Source: Rhabdophis nuchalis (taxonomy: Eukaryota > Chordata > Lepidosauria > Squamata > Natricidae). From it: a stretch of 64,000 nt of DNA. A program made the translations under genes and the position numbers. Below the pieces are notes generated by a model that worked only from the letters and a program-made list of their open reading frames with translations, ran no database searches and was not told where the DNA came from. This document shows, piece by piece, positions 10,713 to 24,300 of this stretch. Within the stretch, counting starts at the first letter, position 1; every line of letters starts with the position of its first letter. The DNA is taken from assembly GCA_039707465.1 (NCBI GenBank), contig CM077648.1:22072119-22136118 (forward strand), in the 5' to 3' direction.

Positions 10713-11101
10713 CCGTATTTTTCAGAGTATAAGACACACCAAGATTTTGAAGAGGCAAATTTAAAAAAAAGTTTTTGCAGTCTGCAGACTTTCCAAATAT
10801 GTGAAAAAGATGCCCGTTTTTTGTCAAAAAAAGGCCATGCATAGCTTTTAGGAGGCTTCTAGAATGCTCCTGAGGGTTGGGGGGGGGGAATGAGCAGAAA
10901 ATGGCCCATTTTTCGCTCATTTCTGCCCTCCCCAGTCCCCAGGAGCACTCTGGAAGCCTCCTAAAGGCGATGCACAGCCATTTTTGCAAAAGGGGTAGGG
11001 TTTCAGGAGGCCAAAAATGCTGCATTCAGTGTATGTTGTACCCAGATTTTCACCCTTTTTTTTGAGGGAAAAAGGTGCGTCTTATACTCCGAAAAATACA
11101 A
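10713..11101. mobile_element. TA-flanked inverted-terminal-repeat element, family E
   Basis: The left end CCGTATTTTTCAGAGTATAA and the right end TTATACTCCGAAAAATACAA form terminal inverted repeats, flanked by TA on both sides. The interior carries an AT/GC mosaic with an inverted GCTCCTGAGGG-type block. Confidence 0.72.
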
Positions 11102-11554
11102 TATATGTTTGTGCAGAAATCTGAATCAACACTGCAGGAGCTTCCTACTCAAAGGGATTATGGCTTCTGAAACAGCATACCATGGGATAGGGAGAATAAA
11201 TGTTACTTTCAAATTCTAGCTAAGCTCCTCATATCCCAAAGCATCATTCTGAATCCTTATTTGTGTAAGTGGAGTATCAATGCAATACTGGACATTAAAA
11301 TGAGCCTTAGGCAGTCAATAATAAAATATTCAAACTCATTTTGACATGGTCTTCAGGGACTCATCCATGTAGCTTGGTTGGCAGTGATGCAGAATGTGCG
11401 CATGTACATATATAGTCATGCATAATTTTATATTTATTCAGTCATGTTTATGTATTAGAGGTGGAGACCCTTTGAGAGCTGTATGCAACAAAATTTCATT
11501 TTAATGTATGCCGATAGTGTACATTCAAAGGGACAATAAAGTTATTCTAAGTCT

Positions 11555-11692
11555 AGTCTAAGATGGGAGACCGCAAGTTCTAATCCTGCTTTAGCCATGA
11601 AATCCATGGCTGAGTGACCTTGGAGCCAATCACTCACTCTCAGCCCCGCATATCTCATAGGGATGTTGTTGTGGAGAAAATAGGAGGAAGAT
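11555..11692 (+). mobile_element. MIR/core-SINE-like fragment
   Basis: It contains CCATGGCTGAGTGACCTTGG, then CACTCTCAGCCCCGCATATC and GGAGGAAGATGATG, typical of tetrapod core SINEs. It directly follows a LINE-like end (GGGACAATAAAGTTATTC near 11530). Confidence 0.45.
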
Positions 11693-11960
11693 GATGTGTT
11701 GCAGAGATGGGTTTCTACTGATTTTCATCAGTTCGGGCAAAATGGTAGTGGTAATTTGGCCTGGGTCACAGAACTGGCAGTGATCCAGGCTGGCCACGCC
11801 CCCGAACTGGTTCCCTGGTTTCTTCTGCCATTGCTGGCATGTTTCTGCGCATGCACAGAACAATTGACAGTCAACTGTGTATGCATGAGCAATATGTGGC
11901 TGGCGTGCACACGAGCAAAGCGCATATGAAGCGAACCAGTACCAACAGGAACACCCCCCC

Positions 11961-13160
11961 AATGCGTTGTATATGTTTGCTACCTTAGTTGTAAAAATAA
12001 CAAAGGCAGGATAGAAATAAATGGTTTGGGGTTGCTTTGCTGCATAAGGGCCCGGCAGCCCACTATTATAAAATGTCCTATGAATTCTTCATTGTACCAG
12101 AGTACTTGAAGATAGTATGAGGTCATGTGAAAAGACTGAAGCTCAATTAAAAGTGGGCCTTACAACATGACATTGACCCTATGTCAACCCTGAAGCTGGC
12201 CTCGCCAAAGCCATCTTGGAGCTTCGGCTTCAGAATCCTGACACCCTAAATGTTCCAGTATCTTCACAAGAAATAGCTAAGGGGAGAAAAGTAATTCTGG
12301 AATGGACAAGTCAAAGCATCACACAACTGGGGGGGGGGGGGGAATCTGCATGGAGGAATGGAAAAATTTACTCCCAGTTGATATCAAAGACCTCTGTCCC
12401 AAGTAATGCGCAGTGATTTATTCATTCTAGCCTAACGCTGCATGAAGAAAATTGAGGCCCGTGTCCTCCAGTTCCCCTTCCACTCAATATGCATGAACAC
12501 CTGCTCCTTTGCTTACTTTAGTTCTCCAGCAAAAGTAGCAGAACCAAAACAAGCTGCGAGATAGAAATGAGACCTATACCCAAGTCTATTCTAGTGTGGT
12601 GGTTATGTTTCACTGTACTATAATAAAGTGTTATAGTTCTCCAAACTTTCCCCAGACATTAACAGCTGAGTCTGCAGTCTTCAGGATCCTGTATGTCTCA
12701 GTCTACTGAAAAAGAGTCAAATAGGCTACTTTAAACAGTCATATATCTATGTCAAACACTTCATAAAAGGCTTCAGACAGCTACCAAATATTCCCAGGCA
12801 TGCATTTATACGATTTATTCTAGGGAACTACTAAAAATGTCACTGGAGATTAGTTGATGCAAAGGACAGCAAACTTTCACAGTATGATGAGAGAAATATG
12901 TGATAAAATTGTTTCAGAAAAAGTCAAACTATTCACAAAATAGAAACAAAGTGTAGTATTTTAATCTAATGACAACCCTTAATGATTACCCCTAATAAAG
13001 GTAAATTTAAAAAAGAAAACTACACAACACAGGACACTTGAAAAAGGGACAAAATTGGAAAATTGCTCATTTTGTCAATTCTTTGGAGCACCAAAATCAA
13101 TTTATTGGTAATAAACTTTCAACACCTTTTTTTTTAAAAGATGTTCATTCTTGTTCTTCC
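11961..13160. other. intergenic, largely unique
   Basis: No gene or named repeat was recognised, apart from a G-tract near 12330. Confidence 0.5.
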
Positions 13161-13425
13161 AGAAAACATCTAGACCTACGTCTCTTCCGTCGGATGGTAA
13201 AAGCTCATTTCTTTCATCTTGCCAGCCTGACATAGATTAGGGACTTTTAATTCGTTATTTATGTTTTTAACTATTTATTCAATTTTAGCACAGTCTTATT
13301 GATTTAATTGTTTTTTAAATTTTGTATATTGTGTGGGTTTTTTTATCTTTCTGTGCACCGCCCTGAGTCCCTTTTGGTGAAAAGGGCGGTATATAAATTG
13401 AAAATAAAGTAAAGTAAAGTAGCTT
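13161..13425 (+). mobile_element. LINE 3' end fragment (L2/CR1-like)
   Basis: Encodes LDLRLFRRMVKAHFFHLASL followed by a stop, equivalent to the C-terminus of the RT frame at 657-2088. The GCACCGCCCTGAGTCCC 3' UTR hairpin and an (AAAGT)n tail follow. Confidence 0.75.
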
Positions 13426-13790
13426 GTGCTGTCCAAAATGTCTGATTTTATCTATTTCCCACTTTATTAGTTTTATATATAACTCAAGACAGGGAACATA
13501 CCTAATACCTCCTATTTTCCCACAACCACCCTGGTTTGAGATGAGAGAGTAACTGGTCCAAAGTCACCCAGCTGCCTTTCATGCCTAAGGCAGGACTATA
13601 ACTCATGGTCACCTGGTTTCTAGTTTTTTGAGACTGGAACCGTTCCTGTGTGATCGGAAAAATAGTGGTGACCTTCTGTTAGTCAATTTAAATTTAAATA
13701 GCTTTCTCAAGGTTTAAAAAGAGCATCCAAGCAGAGATTTTGCATACTCTATTTCCATTCCACTTTCTTTCCTTCTTCTTGCTTCTAGAA

Positions 13791-14099
13791 CAGGGGTGGC
13801 AAAGTCAAGACCCATGGGCCGGATTTGGCCAGCTATGTGGTTTGATCTGGCCCGTGGGACCATCCTGGAAAATGTAAGGGGCCAGCCCACATTGCTTCAG
13901 CCCAGTCTACCCAATGTGATGAGGAAACATGCCAGCAGTTTGGGGAGTGGCATCAATCTGGCCACATCCCCCCAGTTGGCCACACCCATTGCATGGCGTC
14001 AAGCTGGCCAGGCCAACCAGTTGGCCACACTCCCCCCCCCCCCCAACGTCAGCCATAGGCCTGATGCAGCCCTCAATGAAATTGAGTTTGACATCCTTG
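13791..14099. mobile_element. hAT-like non-autonomous element, family B
   Basis: CAGGGGTGGCAAAGTCAA at the left and the terminal TTGAGTTTGACATCCTTG at the right. The flanks TTCTAGAA and TTGTAGAG match at 6 of 8. It is intergenic. Confidence 0.65.
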
Positions 14100-14340
14100 T
14101 TGTAGAGAAAAGCCACTCGATTTTAGAATCTAGATTTGCTTATATATATACACCAAGCTGCATTTGAGTTAAATGAACACTAAATAAAATAAAAATACTG
14201 AAGGAATTGATTATAAAATATAACATTTTTCTGCTAACATCTATTATTCAAGCAGGCACATTTAGTTTTATAAGCCACCAGTCATTTCACTTCAGTAAAA
14301 TAACCACTTAATTAAACAACTTTGAACACTGCTTTATTTA

Positions 14341-14375
<35 letters not shown>

Positions 14376-15103
14376 CGCGCGTGTGTGTAGAGAAAGTATA
14401 TTTGTTATTTTAAATTTCACATAAAGTTGACTAAGATGAGCAAAAAGGAATCCAAGTTTAAAAACATATTACAACAGTCACACAATTTATTTGGTCAGCT
14501 TTTTGAAATGAGCCCCCCACAATAAACTTAATTCCAGTTAGCATCTAATTTTGATATTTGCTTCTTCAACCATATGAAGGTTCCTTAATTTGTCTAAAAC
14601 ACTTCAAGCTTTTGGAATATCACTGAATTTCATAGTGAAACGAACTAACTTTGAAGAAGCAGACTTATTTTTTCATCATGCCATATAACATTATAGCACA
14701 TAGGAAATATGCCTTTCAATAATTTTAATGTCAATGAAGTATAATATTATCAATGTAACTATTAAAAACAAAAATATTTCAGTGAACCTGGGGTGGAGCC
14801 TACTCTTGTACTCATTTGCAGCACAGAAGTTGTGAAAGCCTAGCTTTTTCCTACCTGAACCTTGGGGGAGAAAGGTATACAATGGTAACTCCTTACACTT
14901 AGACAATGTCAGCAGTGTAATGAAAAGCTGCCGTAGAGGTTTATGTTTCTGACGATTCACCTTCATTTTCATTCTTACGGCAGAAATTACTAACTAGGCC
15001 CACGATGTAAACTGTAGTTGGGTTGCATCAGTAAAGCTGAAATGTAAAATAGATTTCTGTCCTGTTTCTACAAACACAGGAATCAAGAGGATTTAGATTA
15101 AAA
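14100..15103. other. intergenic, AT-rich
   Basis: It contains the CT/GT microsatellite and a minus-strand frame (14691-14972) with no recognisable similarity. Otherwise nothing is identified. Confidence 0.45.
14341..14388 (+). repeat. (CT)n-(GT)n microsatellite
   Basis: Fourteen CT units followed by GT/GC dinucleotides, in intergenic sequence. Confidence 0.95.
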
Positions 15104-15673
15104 CTGTGATGGCGAACCTATGGCATGCGTGCTACAGGTGGCACATGGAGCCATATCAGTGGGCACGCGAGCCGTTGCCCTGGCTTGGCTCCAGTGCACA
15201 TGCACATGCTGGCCAGCTGATTTTCAACTGGCCCGGCCACGCTGCCCTTCCCAGGAATGTCCACATGATGCCAGGTAAGTACAGGGCTCGCAGAGAGGCT
15301 CTGGGAGTGCATTTTCAGCCTCCAGAGGGCCTTCGGGGGGCGGGTGAGGCCATTTTTGCCCTCCCCAGGCTTCAGGAAAGCCTCTGGAGCTTGGGGAGGG
15401 CGAAAAACAGACCTACCGGGCCTACCGGAAGTCAGGAAATGGGCCATTTCAGGCCTCTGGAGGAAGTGGGGGGGCAGAGGAGGGGCAGGGAGGCCGTTTT
15501 CACTCTCCCCAGGCTCTAAAAAAGCCATGCATACGGAGGGGTGTCACACACACATGCACAGAAGGCACAGCATGGGGGATGATTAAATTATTGGTGTGGC
15601 CACTCGTGAGTGCGCATTAGCGCACATGCATGTGCTTTTGGCACCCCCCGGCGAAAAAGTTTCACCATCACTG
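15104..15673. mobile_element. hAT-like GC-rich element, family C
   Basis: CTGTGATGGCGAACCTATGG at the left and TTTCACCATCACTG at the right, with a perfect 8-bp duplication GATTAAAA (15096-15103 and 15674-15681). It is intergenic. Confidence 0.82.
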
Positions 15674-15741
15674 GATTAAAACAAAAAGTCTTAATGAAAT
15701 GCAAAATTACTCTTCCTAATCTACAATTCTAGTTGCAGTTA

Positions 15742-16057
15742 GATCTTATCATGGCTTACCTTTACCAAGATCTCAAATATTACAAAACATGAAGCAAAGA
15801 AAATGATAAACAAGAAAACATACTTAACATGAGTTTCCATACATATTTCAGCTGAGCGAATGTTTACTGTATTATAATTAGAATTCTGTTGTTGAGGCTC
15901 AGAATAAAAAAACAAAGAGCCTCCAGCAAATATTAAATAAAAGATTAAGGAGGAAAATAAATATTGGCATTCTTGGAAACCCAAAGCTCCTTCAGCATTT
16001 TTTTTTGCATATTTAAATGCTATTAAATATTTTTTGAGTAAATATACAGCTTAAACT
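15742..16057 (-). other. unassigned open frame with two hydrophobic segments
   Basis: On the minus strand a frame open for about 105 codons encodes CQYLFSSLIFYLIFAGGSLF, a polar loop SEPQQQNSNYNTVNIRSAE, then VKYVFLFIIFFASCFVIFEI. A good donor (AAAG|GTAAGC) lies at 15760/15759. It begins about 110 bp after the TRMT10A stop, so it could be 3' UTR, an unrecognised exon or chance in AT-rich DNA. I do not recognise a family. Confidence 0.25.
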
Positions 16058-16168
16058 TGGTAATAAAAATCTAGAGCTTGAAACCAAGAAACGAGGTATA
16101 GCATCATCTCATAAATCCAAAATTGGAAGCTTTCTGTCTTGTGTCACGAGTAGCATTTTCACTGACAT

Positions 16169-16347
16169 TTAGCTCCTTTCGGAGATTTCATCTTGAATAA
16201 TTCCTGACTCTTGCTGCTTGCATGGGGAGGCAACGGTCCCCTCGGTTGCCTCATGCAGCAATTTGGCCCCTTTTCGTTGTGGTAAGATAGTAAAAAAGGC
16301 TTCTTCCCAGTTTTTCTTTTCCAGATAGGCCAAAATGATTTCAAATA
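16169..16347 (-). CDS. TRMT10A: TRMT10A terminal coding exon 8
   Basis: The acceptor is TTTTTCTCACAG. The exon encodes [28 protein letters not shown], then a poorly conserved tail to EISERS and TAA (16171..16169). A shifted frame just past the stop reads [16 protein letters not shown], which is noted as a finding. Confidence 0.9.
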
Positions 16348-18288
16348 CTGTGAGAAAAAGGAAAACTACTTTTTTTAAAAAAAGGAAATATTTGATCAGG
16401 TAAGAAAATTAGACAATAAAGGTAATAAAACAAATTATTAGAAGCTTCTGCAGTAACCACAAAATTATTATTTTTTGAACATACTAGACATATATTGTTA
16501 TTAATAATGATTAAATAGAAAAGAAGTCAGCATGCAATTGTTCTTAAGGGGAGAAGTAACTTTTTAAATGTTTTTCTCCCTAGGTTCTATAATATGACAA
16601 ACATTTTAAATCATACATTTATAAAGAGGACTGATGTTTAAAAGCAGATGAAAGCATAGTTCTAAAAGGGATATACTGCAATTGATCTAGGCTGCAAATA
16701 AGAAAAATAGACTCATCAAAATCAATTCCATTTTTTAACATCTAACTGAACTTGGAGCCTATATGTTATGAGGAATTAAGAAAACAGGTTACTCTGAAGA
16801 TCTGTTTGCGATATGATCACTATAGCTCTGTGGTGGCAAAGCTATGGCACGTGTGCGGCACACCAAGCCATCTCTCCAGGCATGCTAGCCATCGCCCCTT
16901 GCTCTTCTGGGTTCCAGAGCACATGGACTTCGCACTGGCAGGAGCGCTGGAAACTGAAGAGCAGCTCCCTAGAGCGCATGTGCACGCTGGGAAGCTGAAC
17001 TTCTGCGTGTCAGCCAGTTGCTCTTCGTACGTACATGTGGCATGCGTGCCAGAAACAGGAAGACCAGGTGACCGGCGCACATGTATACACCAAAAAACCG
17101 GAAGCTCAGCTTCCCAGGCGTGCCCATGTGCACCAGGAAACTACTCTTCTGGTTTCCAGCACTCCCCCACGTGTACTCCCATTTCGGCACTTGGTGCCAA
17201 AAAGATTCACCAACACTGCTATAGCTGAGGGCAGGGTGGGAAACCCACTGCATTATTTCTGTGGATATGTAAATAAAAATAAGATCATAACCACTTCATA
17301 TATACCCAAGCATTTTTCTGATTTCTACTGTCAGCAAAATATCTGTAGCATCAAAACTTGCTTCTGGTACATTGTACTGCCTTTTTTTCTGGTTGGGAAG
17401 TACTTCTGTAGCTTCCCTGTCCCAGTTATCTTTACTGTGATTTGAACTGTTTACTGACAGTTGCACTAAACAATGTGAAGGAGCAACTAGTAAAATATGT
17501 TAAACAGGTGCATATTATGAATAAAATTCATTCATTCATTCATTCATTCATTCATTCATTCATTCATTCAGTGATACACTGGCTATTTAATCTATTACAC
17601 TGATAATACACAAATATTATCGGTAGAGAAGTGTTCTCCAGGTTTTTGAGAACTAGACAACTGTGTGCTGTAGAAATTAAGTGCTTGTCAAAATAGTCAA
17701 TATTTATCAGAAATCACAACTAGAAATAGTAATTGCTAATATAAAACATAAAATGTTCATTTACAAAATGTAGACTCAATAATAAAGGAGAAAAAAATTC
17801 TTACCATGATTGACTGCCAGAACTTTCCTGCTGTTCATTTTCACAAAGTTTCCTAGGGGGAGCTGTGCATGGCTTATACCTTGTTCTTTTGCTCTTTTGT
17901 ATGTAATTCCCTGTAAGCAAAATAAAGAAAATGACTGTTATTAATTTACATTGCCTGAGATTATCAGGTAATTTATTTGTAGTGAATTCACCTTATTTTT
18001 GCATAATAAAATCTATGCATCACACAGCCTGACAGCATGATTTAGAGATGTTTCATATTATAGAGCATTGATTTATAAAAGATACCAATTAAGCTATTAT
18101 ATATAACCTAACATGCTGAGAAATGACTTCACTTTTATTTTCATGGCTTGTATACAAAGATAATTAATTAACTATGTATTCACCAAAATAAACAGTTTCT
18201 TTATGAACTGAACCAGAGCTGATATGGAGAGAAAGCGCTCAAAAGATTAATTAAAATACTGGCTTTTTTTCTTAAATTGTTCACAAAT

Positions 18289-18323
<35 letters not shown>

Positions 18324-21300
18324 TTAATTTCTATCCCGCTCTCTCTCCCCAAGGGGACTCGAGGCGGGGCACAGGCAATTAAAAATACAAATAGACCACA
18401 AACAAATACAAAATACAAAGTTAAAAATAAATTAAATAAATCCTGCGCTAAAACCCATAACTAAACTAAAAATTACCCCTAAAAAACCCTGACCTAAAAA
18501 GAGACTACCCAAACACTACAAATTTGTTGTGTTTGTCAAATCCACTCAATGCTATAATCCCATTTCCCCAAATATTTGACTCACATTTTCAATAATGTCC
18601 CCAAAACTACCCATAGCAGCTGGTGAAGCTAAAAAAAAGTATCCCTAGACTATAACTTAAAGGCAGGTCATCAGAAACCCATAAAAATTATGCAAGCTTT
18701 TTAAAGAAACAGTACGAGGATAACAAATGATAATGGGTATACCAACCATTCAACAGCTTGCCGTATTTACACATTCTACAGATTTTCCTGTAAACGTATG
18801 CCTATGTATGCTATAAACAGTTTTATTAGACGCTTTTATTAGACACTAAATTCCTTTGGCATTTATTTTTAAGGCTAGCAATACAATAAACATAATTAAA
18901 ATAACAGAATGTGCACTGGATGAAATACTAACCGCACAAATGCACCACTGATATGCTGTTATTTGTGCTGCGGAGCAGAGATGTGTTGTGACAATATGCT
19001 GTCCTGTGACCATAATAAAGATCTGTAGTGTGACAGTATGTACAGAAATTTCATTTACTTATGGAATGGTATGGATCCCCTTACTTGAGTGAATAGTTCC
19101 TGCTGGTGAACTTGGGAGAGATCAGCACTTGAGTCCCTGAGAAATCAATGCAGGGGGCTCAGGGCTCGGTGGTCTCCATATTACTGTATTTTTTGGAGTA
19201 TAAGACACACCGGAGTATAAGACGCGCCAAGATTTTGAAGAGGCAAACTAAAAAAAATTTTTTTTGCACTCTACAGACCTCCCCAAAACAGCCTCTTTTT
19301 TGTCAAAAAATGGGCATGCATAGCCTTTAGGAGGCTCATAGAGTGCTTTTGCGGGCTGGAGGGCAAAAAAGAGCAAAAAACAACCTGTTTTTCACTCATT
19401 TTGACCTCCCCAGCCCCCAGGTGCAATCTGGAAGCCTCCCAAACCCTCTGCACGGCCATTTTTGCAAAGGGGGCAGAGTTTCAGGCCAAAAATGCCGTAT
19501 TCAGCGTATAAGACGCACCCAGATTTTCACCCTCTTTTTTGCATCTTATACTCCAAAAAATACGGTATTTAAAGGTGCATGAAAACCCCTAGGGAGATCG
19601 TTCAGAAGTTTGGGCTGAGATATCCCTTTATATGCTCCTGACATTCCCATCCCAGCTTTAACTAGAGATACTATAGAACTCCTAGTGCCTGGCAAATGTG
19701 AGAATCTGGATGGGGGGCAAAATGATCTCAGTTTACATCCCAACAAGCTGGAACTGCTGGTTTGTCAATAATTCTGGTAGGTACAGTGGATGGGACTATA
19801 TTCCCTGAAGGAGTTTGCTGTGACTTCAGGATTTACAGTATCTCCAGGACAAAAGGGTGGAAACCATGGCCAGAAAGTCTTCACCCAGCTCCATCCGATG
19901 TGCCAGTGTAATCCTACTTGAACCAAAATGCCCCTTGAGTATAGGAACCCATGCTCTGATTTGGTCGGCCTACTGCAATGCACCCCATATGAGGTCGCCT
20001 TTGAAAATGATCCAAGAAACTGCAGCTAGTACATAATGTAGTGGCTCCTGACAGGTTTGGATAGCATCTATTTTGAACTCATACTGATTATTTGTAGGTT
20101 TTTAGGCCCAATTCAAAATGCTTTTAAATCTCTTTATAATTATTAATGCAGCTCCAGGATATATCGGGCATGTAAAAGAACTGGCCCCATCTATTTTGCT
20201 GTAAATAAAAGAGGGTCTACCACTTCTTAGGTGCATGGGACATGTTCTAAATAGGCCTCCTCAATGGTAACCTTGTTTACTCTTCCCCAGAAGCAATGGC
20301 CCCCAATTCTGCTGGTATATTGTAAGTAAGTTAAAGTAGTTTAATTCTTATGAATGGTCAGCCCTTAGATCAGTTTCAAAAACATCTATGAGATTTATTG
20401 ATAGTTGTTCAACATATAATAAAGTTCAACTTATCCAATTATGTTTTTGATTTTTACATTTGACTTTGTTATACCCTAAACCAGGGGTCTGCAAAGTCGG
20501 CTCTTTTAAGACTGGTGGACTTCAACTCCCAGAATTCCCCAGCCAGCTATGCTGGCTGGGGAACTCTGGGAGTTGAAGTCCACCAGTCTTAAAAGAGCCG
20601 ACTTTGCAGACCCCTGCAAAACTATGGTGCAGGATATAGATATAGAAAAATACTGTACATCCCAATGACTCTCACCATGATCAATACTGAGGATGTTGAA
20701 AGCTGTAGTTTAATAAAATGTGGACAGTCACAAATTCTCCAAACTGAATTATATACATATAAATCCCATTTAATTTTCCATTAATTTTTACCGTGTTTCC
20801 CTATAAATAAGACCCCCCGACCCCCCTCCCAAAGACGAATTAGGGTTTATTTTCAGGGAGACATGATATCAGGGTGATCATCCCGGCTGCCCCTCCCCCC
20901 CAATACGCACAGCCTAGAGTTGTGCAGCCCATGCAAGTTGATTACCTGTCCAGGCAGCAGAGGGAGGCAGAGGCACAGGGGTGAAGAAGGGGATTTGGAA
21001 CGTGCCATGCGGGCCACGGAAAAACTGAGTCGGTGGGCTGGAGCGGGCAGTTGGCCATGGGAGGCTCACCAGGATCGTCTGCCTCCCCCTTTGCCTCTTC
21101 CTCTGGACAGGTAATCAACTTACCTGTGCTGTGTGGCTGTGTCTAATGTTGGACACCATCAGCTCGTTGCCCCCCAATATTAGGACCATGCTAGAAATTA
21201 GGCTAGGGCTTATTTTCGGGAAAACATGGTAGACATCAATAATATTTTTTTCAAGTATGTATGCATAACATTATAATTAATCATCTACCTTGTGATGATT

Positions 21301-24300
21301 GTGATCAACTAAGCCTCCAATAACATAGGCTTTTGATTCATCTAATTCACTCAAGACATCTGGAGAATCTGAGGTGAGGTAAACAAGATCTTCCTTTTTC
21401 ACTAACTCACTATAATGAGCTGATTTAATTTGAATATCCTTCAAGACATAAACACGAAGACAAATATAAATTATTTTAAAACATATTTTTCACTACTTTT
21501 GAGTATATATATATATATATATATGATCAGCTCATAAAAACTAACATACATACATACATATACATACATACATACATACATACATATAATACACATACAT
21601 ACATACATACATACATACATACATACATACATACATACACTATGTCTGCACTAAGAAAACTATGTAACTTTCAGGAAAGTGTTAATGCAATGAAACAGTA
21701 TTATCATTTATCTGAAAAGATTACTGTCTATACTATATATAGAATATTGGAAAGGTTATAACTAAAATGAAGAAGGCACTTATTTGTTAAGTCATTATAA
21801 AATATATGCAATCTTTGACTTATGACCATAATTGAGCCCAAAATTTCTGTGGCTAAGCAAGACAGTGAAGTACATTTGGCCTCATTTTATGACCTTTCCT
21901 ACTAACGCTGTTGTGAATCACAGCAGTTATTAAATTTGTAACATGGTTGTTAAATGAATCTGATTTCCCCACTGACTCTGCCTTTCAGGTCTCAAAGGTG
22001 ATAATATGACCTTGGAGGACACTGCAACCTCACCAATACATGTCAGTTGCTAAGCATTTCAATTTTGATTGTATCATCATAGGAAAGCTGGAAATGGTCA
22101 TGAAGGTGAAGATGTTACCTTCTAAAGTAAGTTACTATTTTCAGTGCCATTGTAACTTCAAATGTTCACTAAATGAACTGTTGTAACTACCAGTTTCATT
22201 TTACTGAAGGCCAGCAGTCCAGCAATCTGACAATTGATAATATTGAGACAGTTCCTGTCAAATTCATATATTTCTAAGAAATGGATCCACTTGTTTATTG
22301 TAATAGTTAATTAAAATTATATACTTAAATTGCTAGCACCTTCCAATTTATCCATCCCTTGTCTGTTTCATTCATGTTGTCCTTCAGCTGGCCTCCATGA
22401 CTAGTCAAGTAAAACTAGGGAATAAAAATGCATGCAACATTCATTGATACTTTTTAGGATACAACCAAACACTCTTTTCCACCATTTCATATTTTACACA
22501 TTTTAGTTTCATCTCAAACAGGACAATAACTTAAGAGCTGGAAGTCCAAAGGGGTGTTTTTTGTACATACTTTCGGTGATTCTGTGATGTTACATAAAGA
22601 CCCGAATAATGTGTGGCAAAAGTTAGACAGACTATAGATGAAATAAAAAGTATGGAACTATATAACCCTACCAAGAATTAGTTTATAAAGTTTTTATAAC
22701 CATTCTGGCATTCACTAATGTCATGTGCAATACAAGTTGTCAAGTACAACTTGGTAGAAACCCCCCCCCCCCCAAGCTGCTAAGTGGAATGCGTTTTCCA
22801 TGAAATCTGCAGTGTATCTATATGAGGTGTCACATCATGTATGTGCCTACATATGGCCTGTGCCTTGCTGCGCAGTTGCTATATTAAAGTTCATACAGTG
22901 GTTAGATATGGTTTAGTATATACTTGAAGATGTTTTGTCACAAAGAGGGAATGAATGAAGATGGAATCCCAAAACAAATACACGAAGAAAGAATGAATTA
23001 GCTTGAAAGAAGACTCAGAAAGCTGTGGCTGGATGCAGCTGACAAGGACCTGAGAGAGATGTTTAAAGAACAAAAGGCAATGTCTGAGTTGGTCAAAGGA
23101 TGTGGTGGAGGTTTGCAAGGATAACTTGCAAGCAGTAGAAAGATATGGAGAGATCTATTGAATGGATTGCTATAAATTACATTTAGCCACATTTTATATT
23201 TTTCTTCTTATCTGGATTAACATCTTTTCCTTACCACTTCTTGCTCCGTTTCTATGTATGTGTGCATTGTTACCTAAGACATTTTGTAACATAAAAAACA
23301 CCCATGGCAATCAGTACTTTAAATTATCCACAGCATGTGTAAACTTACAATATGTATGGCAACTATATTTTGACACGTGGACACTTGTGTTGTCACATAT
23401 CTAGAAATCTTTAAATTATTTTTAAGTATGCTAAAAATGCAAGTATAATAATAATCATGTTATGATAAAAATATCTTTCATATGTATTGCATAACACTAA
23501 TAAAGTCATCAAAGAAGGATATTTGGAGGTTACTTGGACTGACATACCTGAACAGGATGAAGTGCTTTACGATTTTCTGCGTAACACCTCTGAATTTGCT
23601 TGTGAAGTTTCTTGACATCCTGTATATAATACAATTTGTTTTTATACTGTTCTTCAGAGAAAGCACCACAAAATGCTTTAACCAAGAGATTCAGAGAGAC
23701 GCTAAAGAGAAAGAAAGGAAGCTTTTAACCGACAGAAATTATTTCTAAAACATGTACCTGGAGAAAGCATACTAGAAGTATGGAGGTTTTCTGAGCTTTC
23801 ACTCTTTCTTTTCACTAGCTCATCACTCTAAAAATCATTTAGATAAAGCCAACAATCTGATTAAAGATATCTGGGTAGCAATGCTCTATACATGGCCAAG
23901 TATGTTATGGCTTTGAAATGATGTCTAAGGGATGCATGGGACTTGTCTAATTTTTTAAATTTAAAATGTAATAAAATTATGCAATTAAAATGACAATTAA
24001 TATTTCTAAAATTAAACTATACAAGCAATTTATAATTTGCACCATTTTTTTCTAAACCTATTGAGAATATTGGCAGTGTTTCTCATGTAACACAAGAGCC
24101 AGTCTGGTGACATGGTTAAGGAACCAGGCTAGAAAACAGAAGATCATGGGTTCTAGTTAGGCAAGACATTTCCAAAAATCTTGTTAAGGCAACTGCAGGG
24201 ACTAGTCCAGGCAGTTGTGAAGAGTTAATGCTGACTCATACACACAAAAATGTACCATACATTTTATACTAGGTTAAACCTTACTTCTTCGGTCCTGTTC

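Noticed and set aside
14691..14972. 93-codon minus-strand frame, possible extra gene between C4orf17 and TRMT10A
   Set aside because: No recognisable domain and a hydrophobic end arising from AT-rich sequence. It is kept only as a weak remark beside the frame at 15742.
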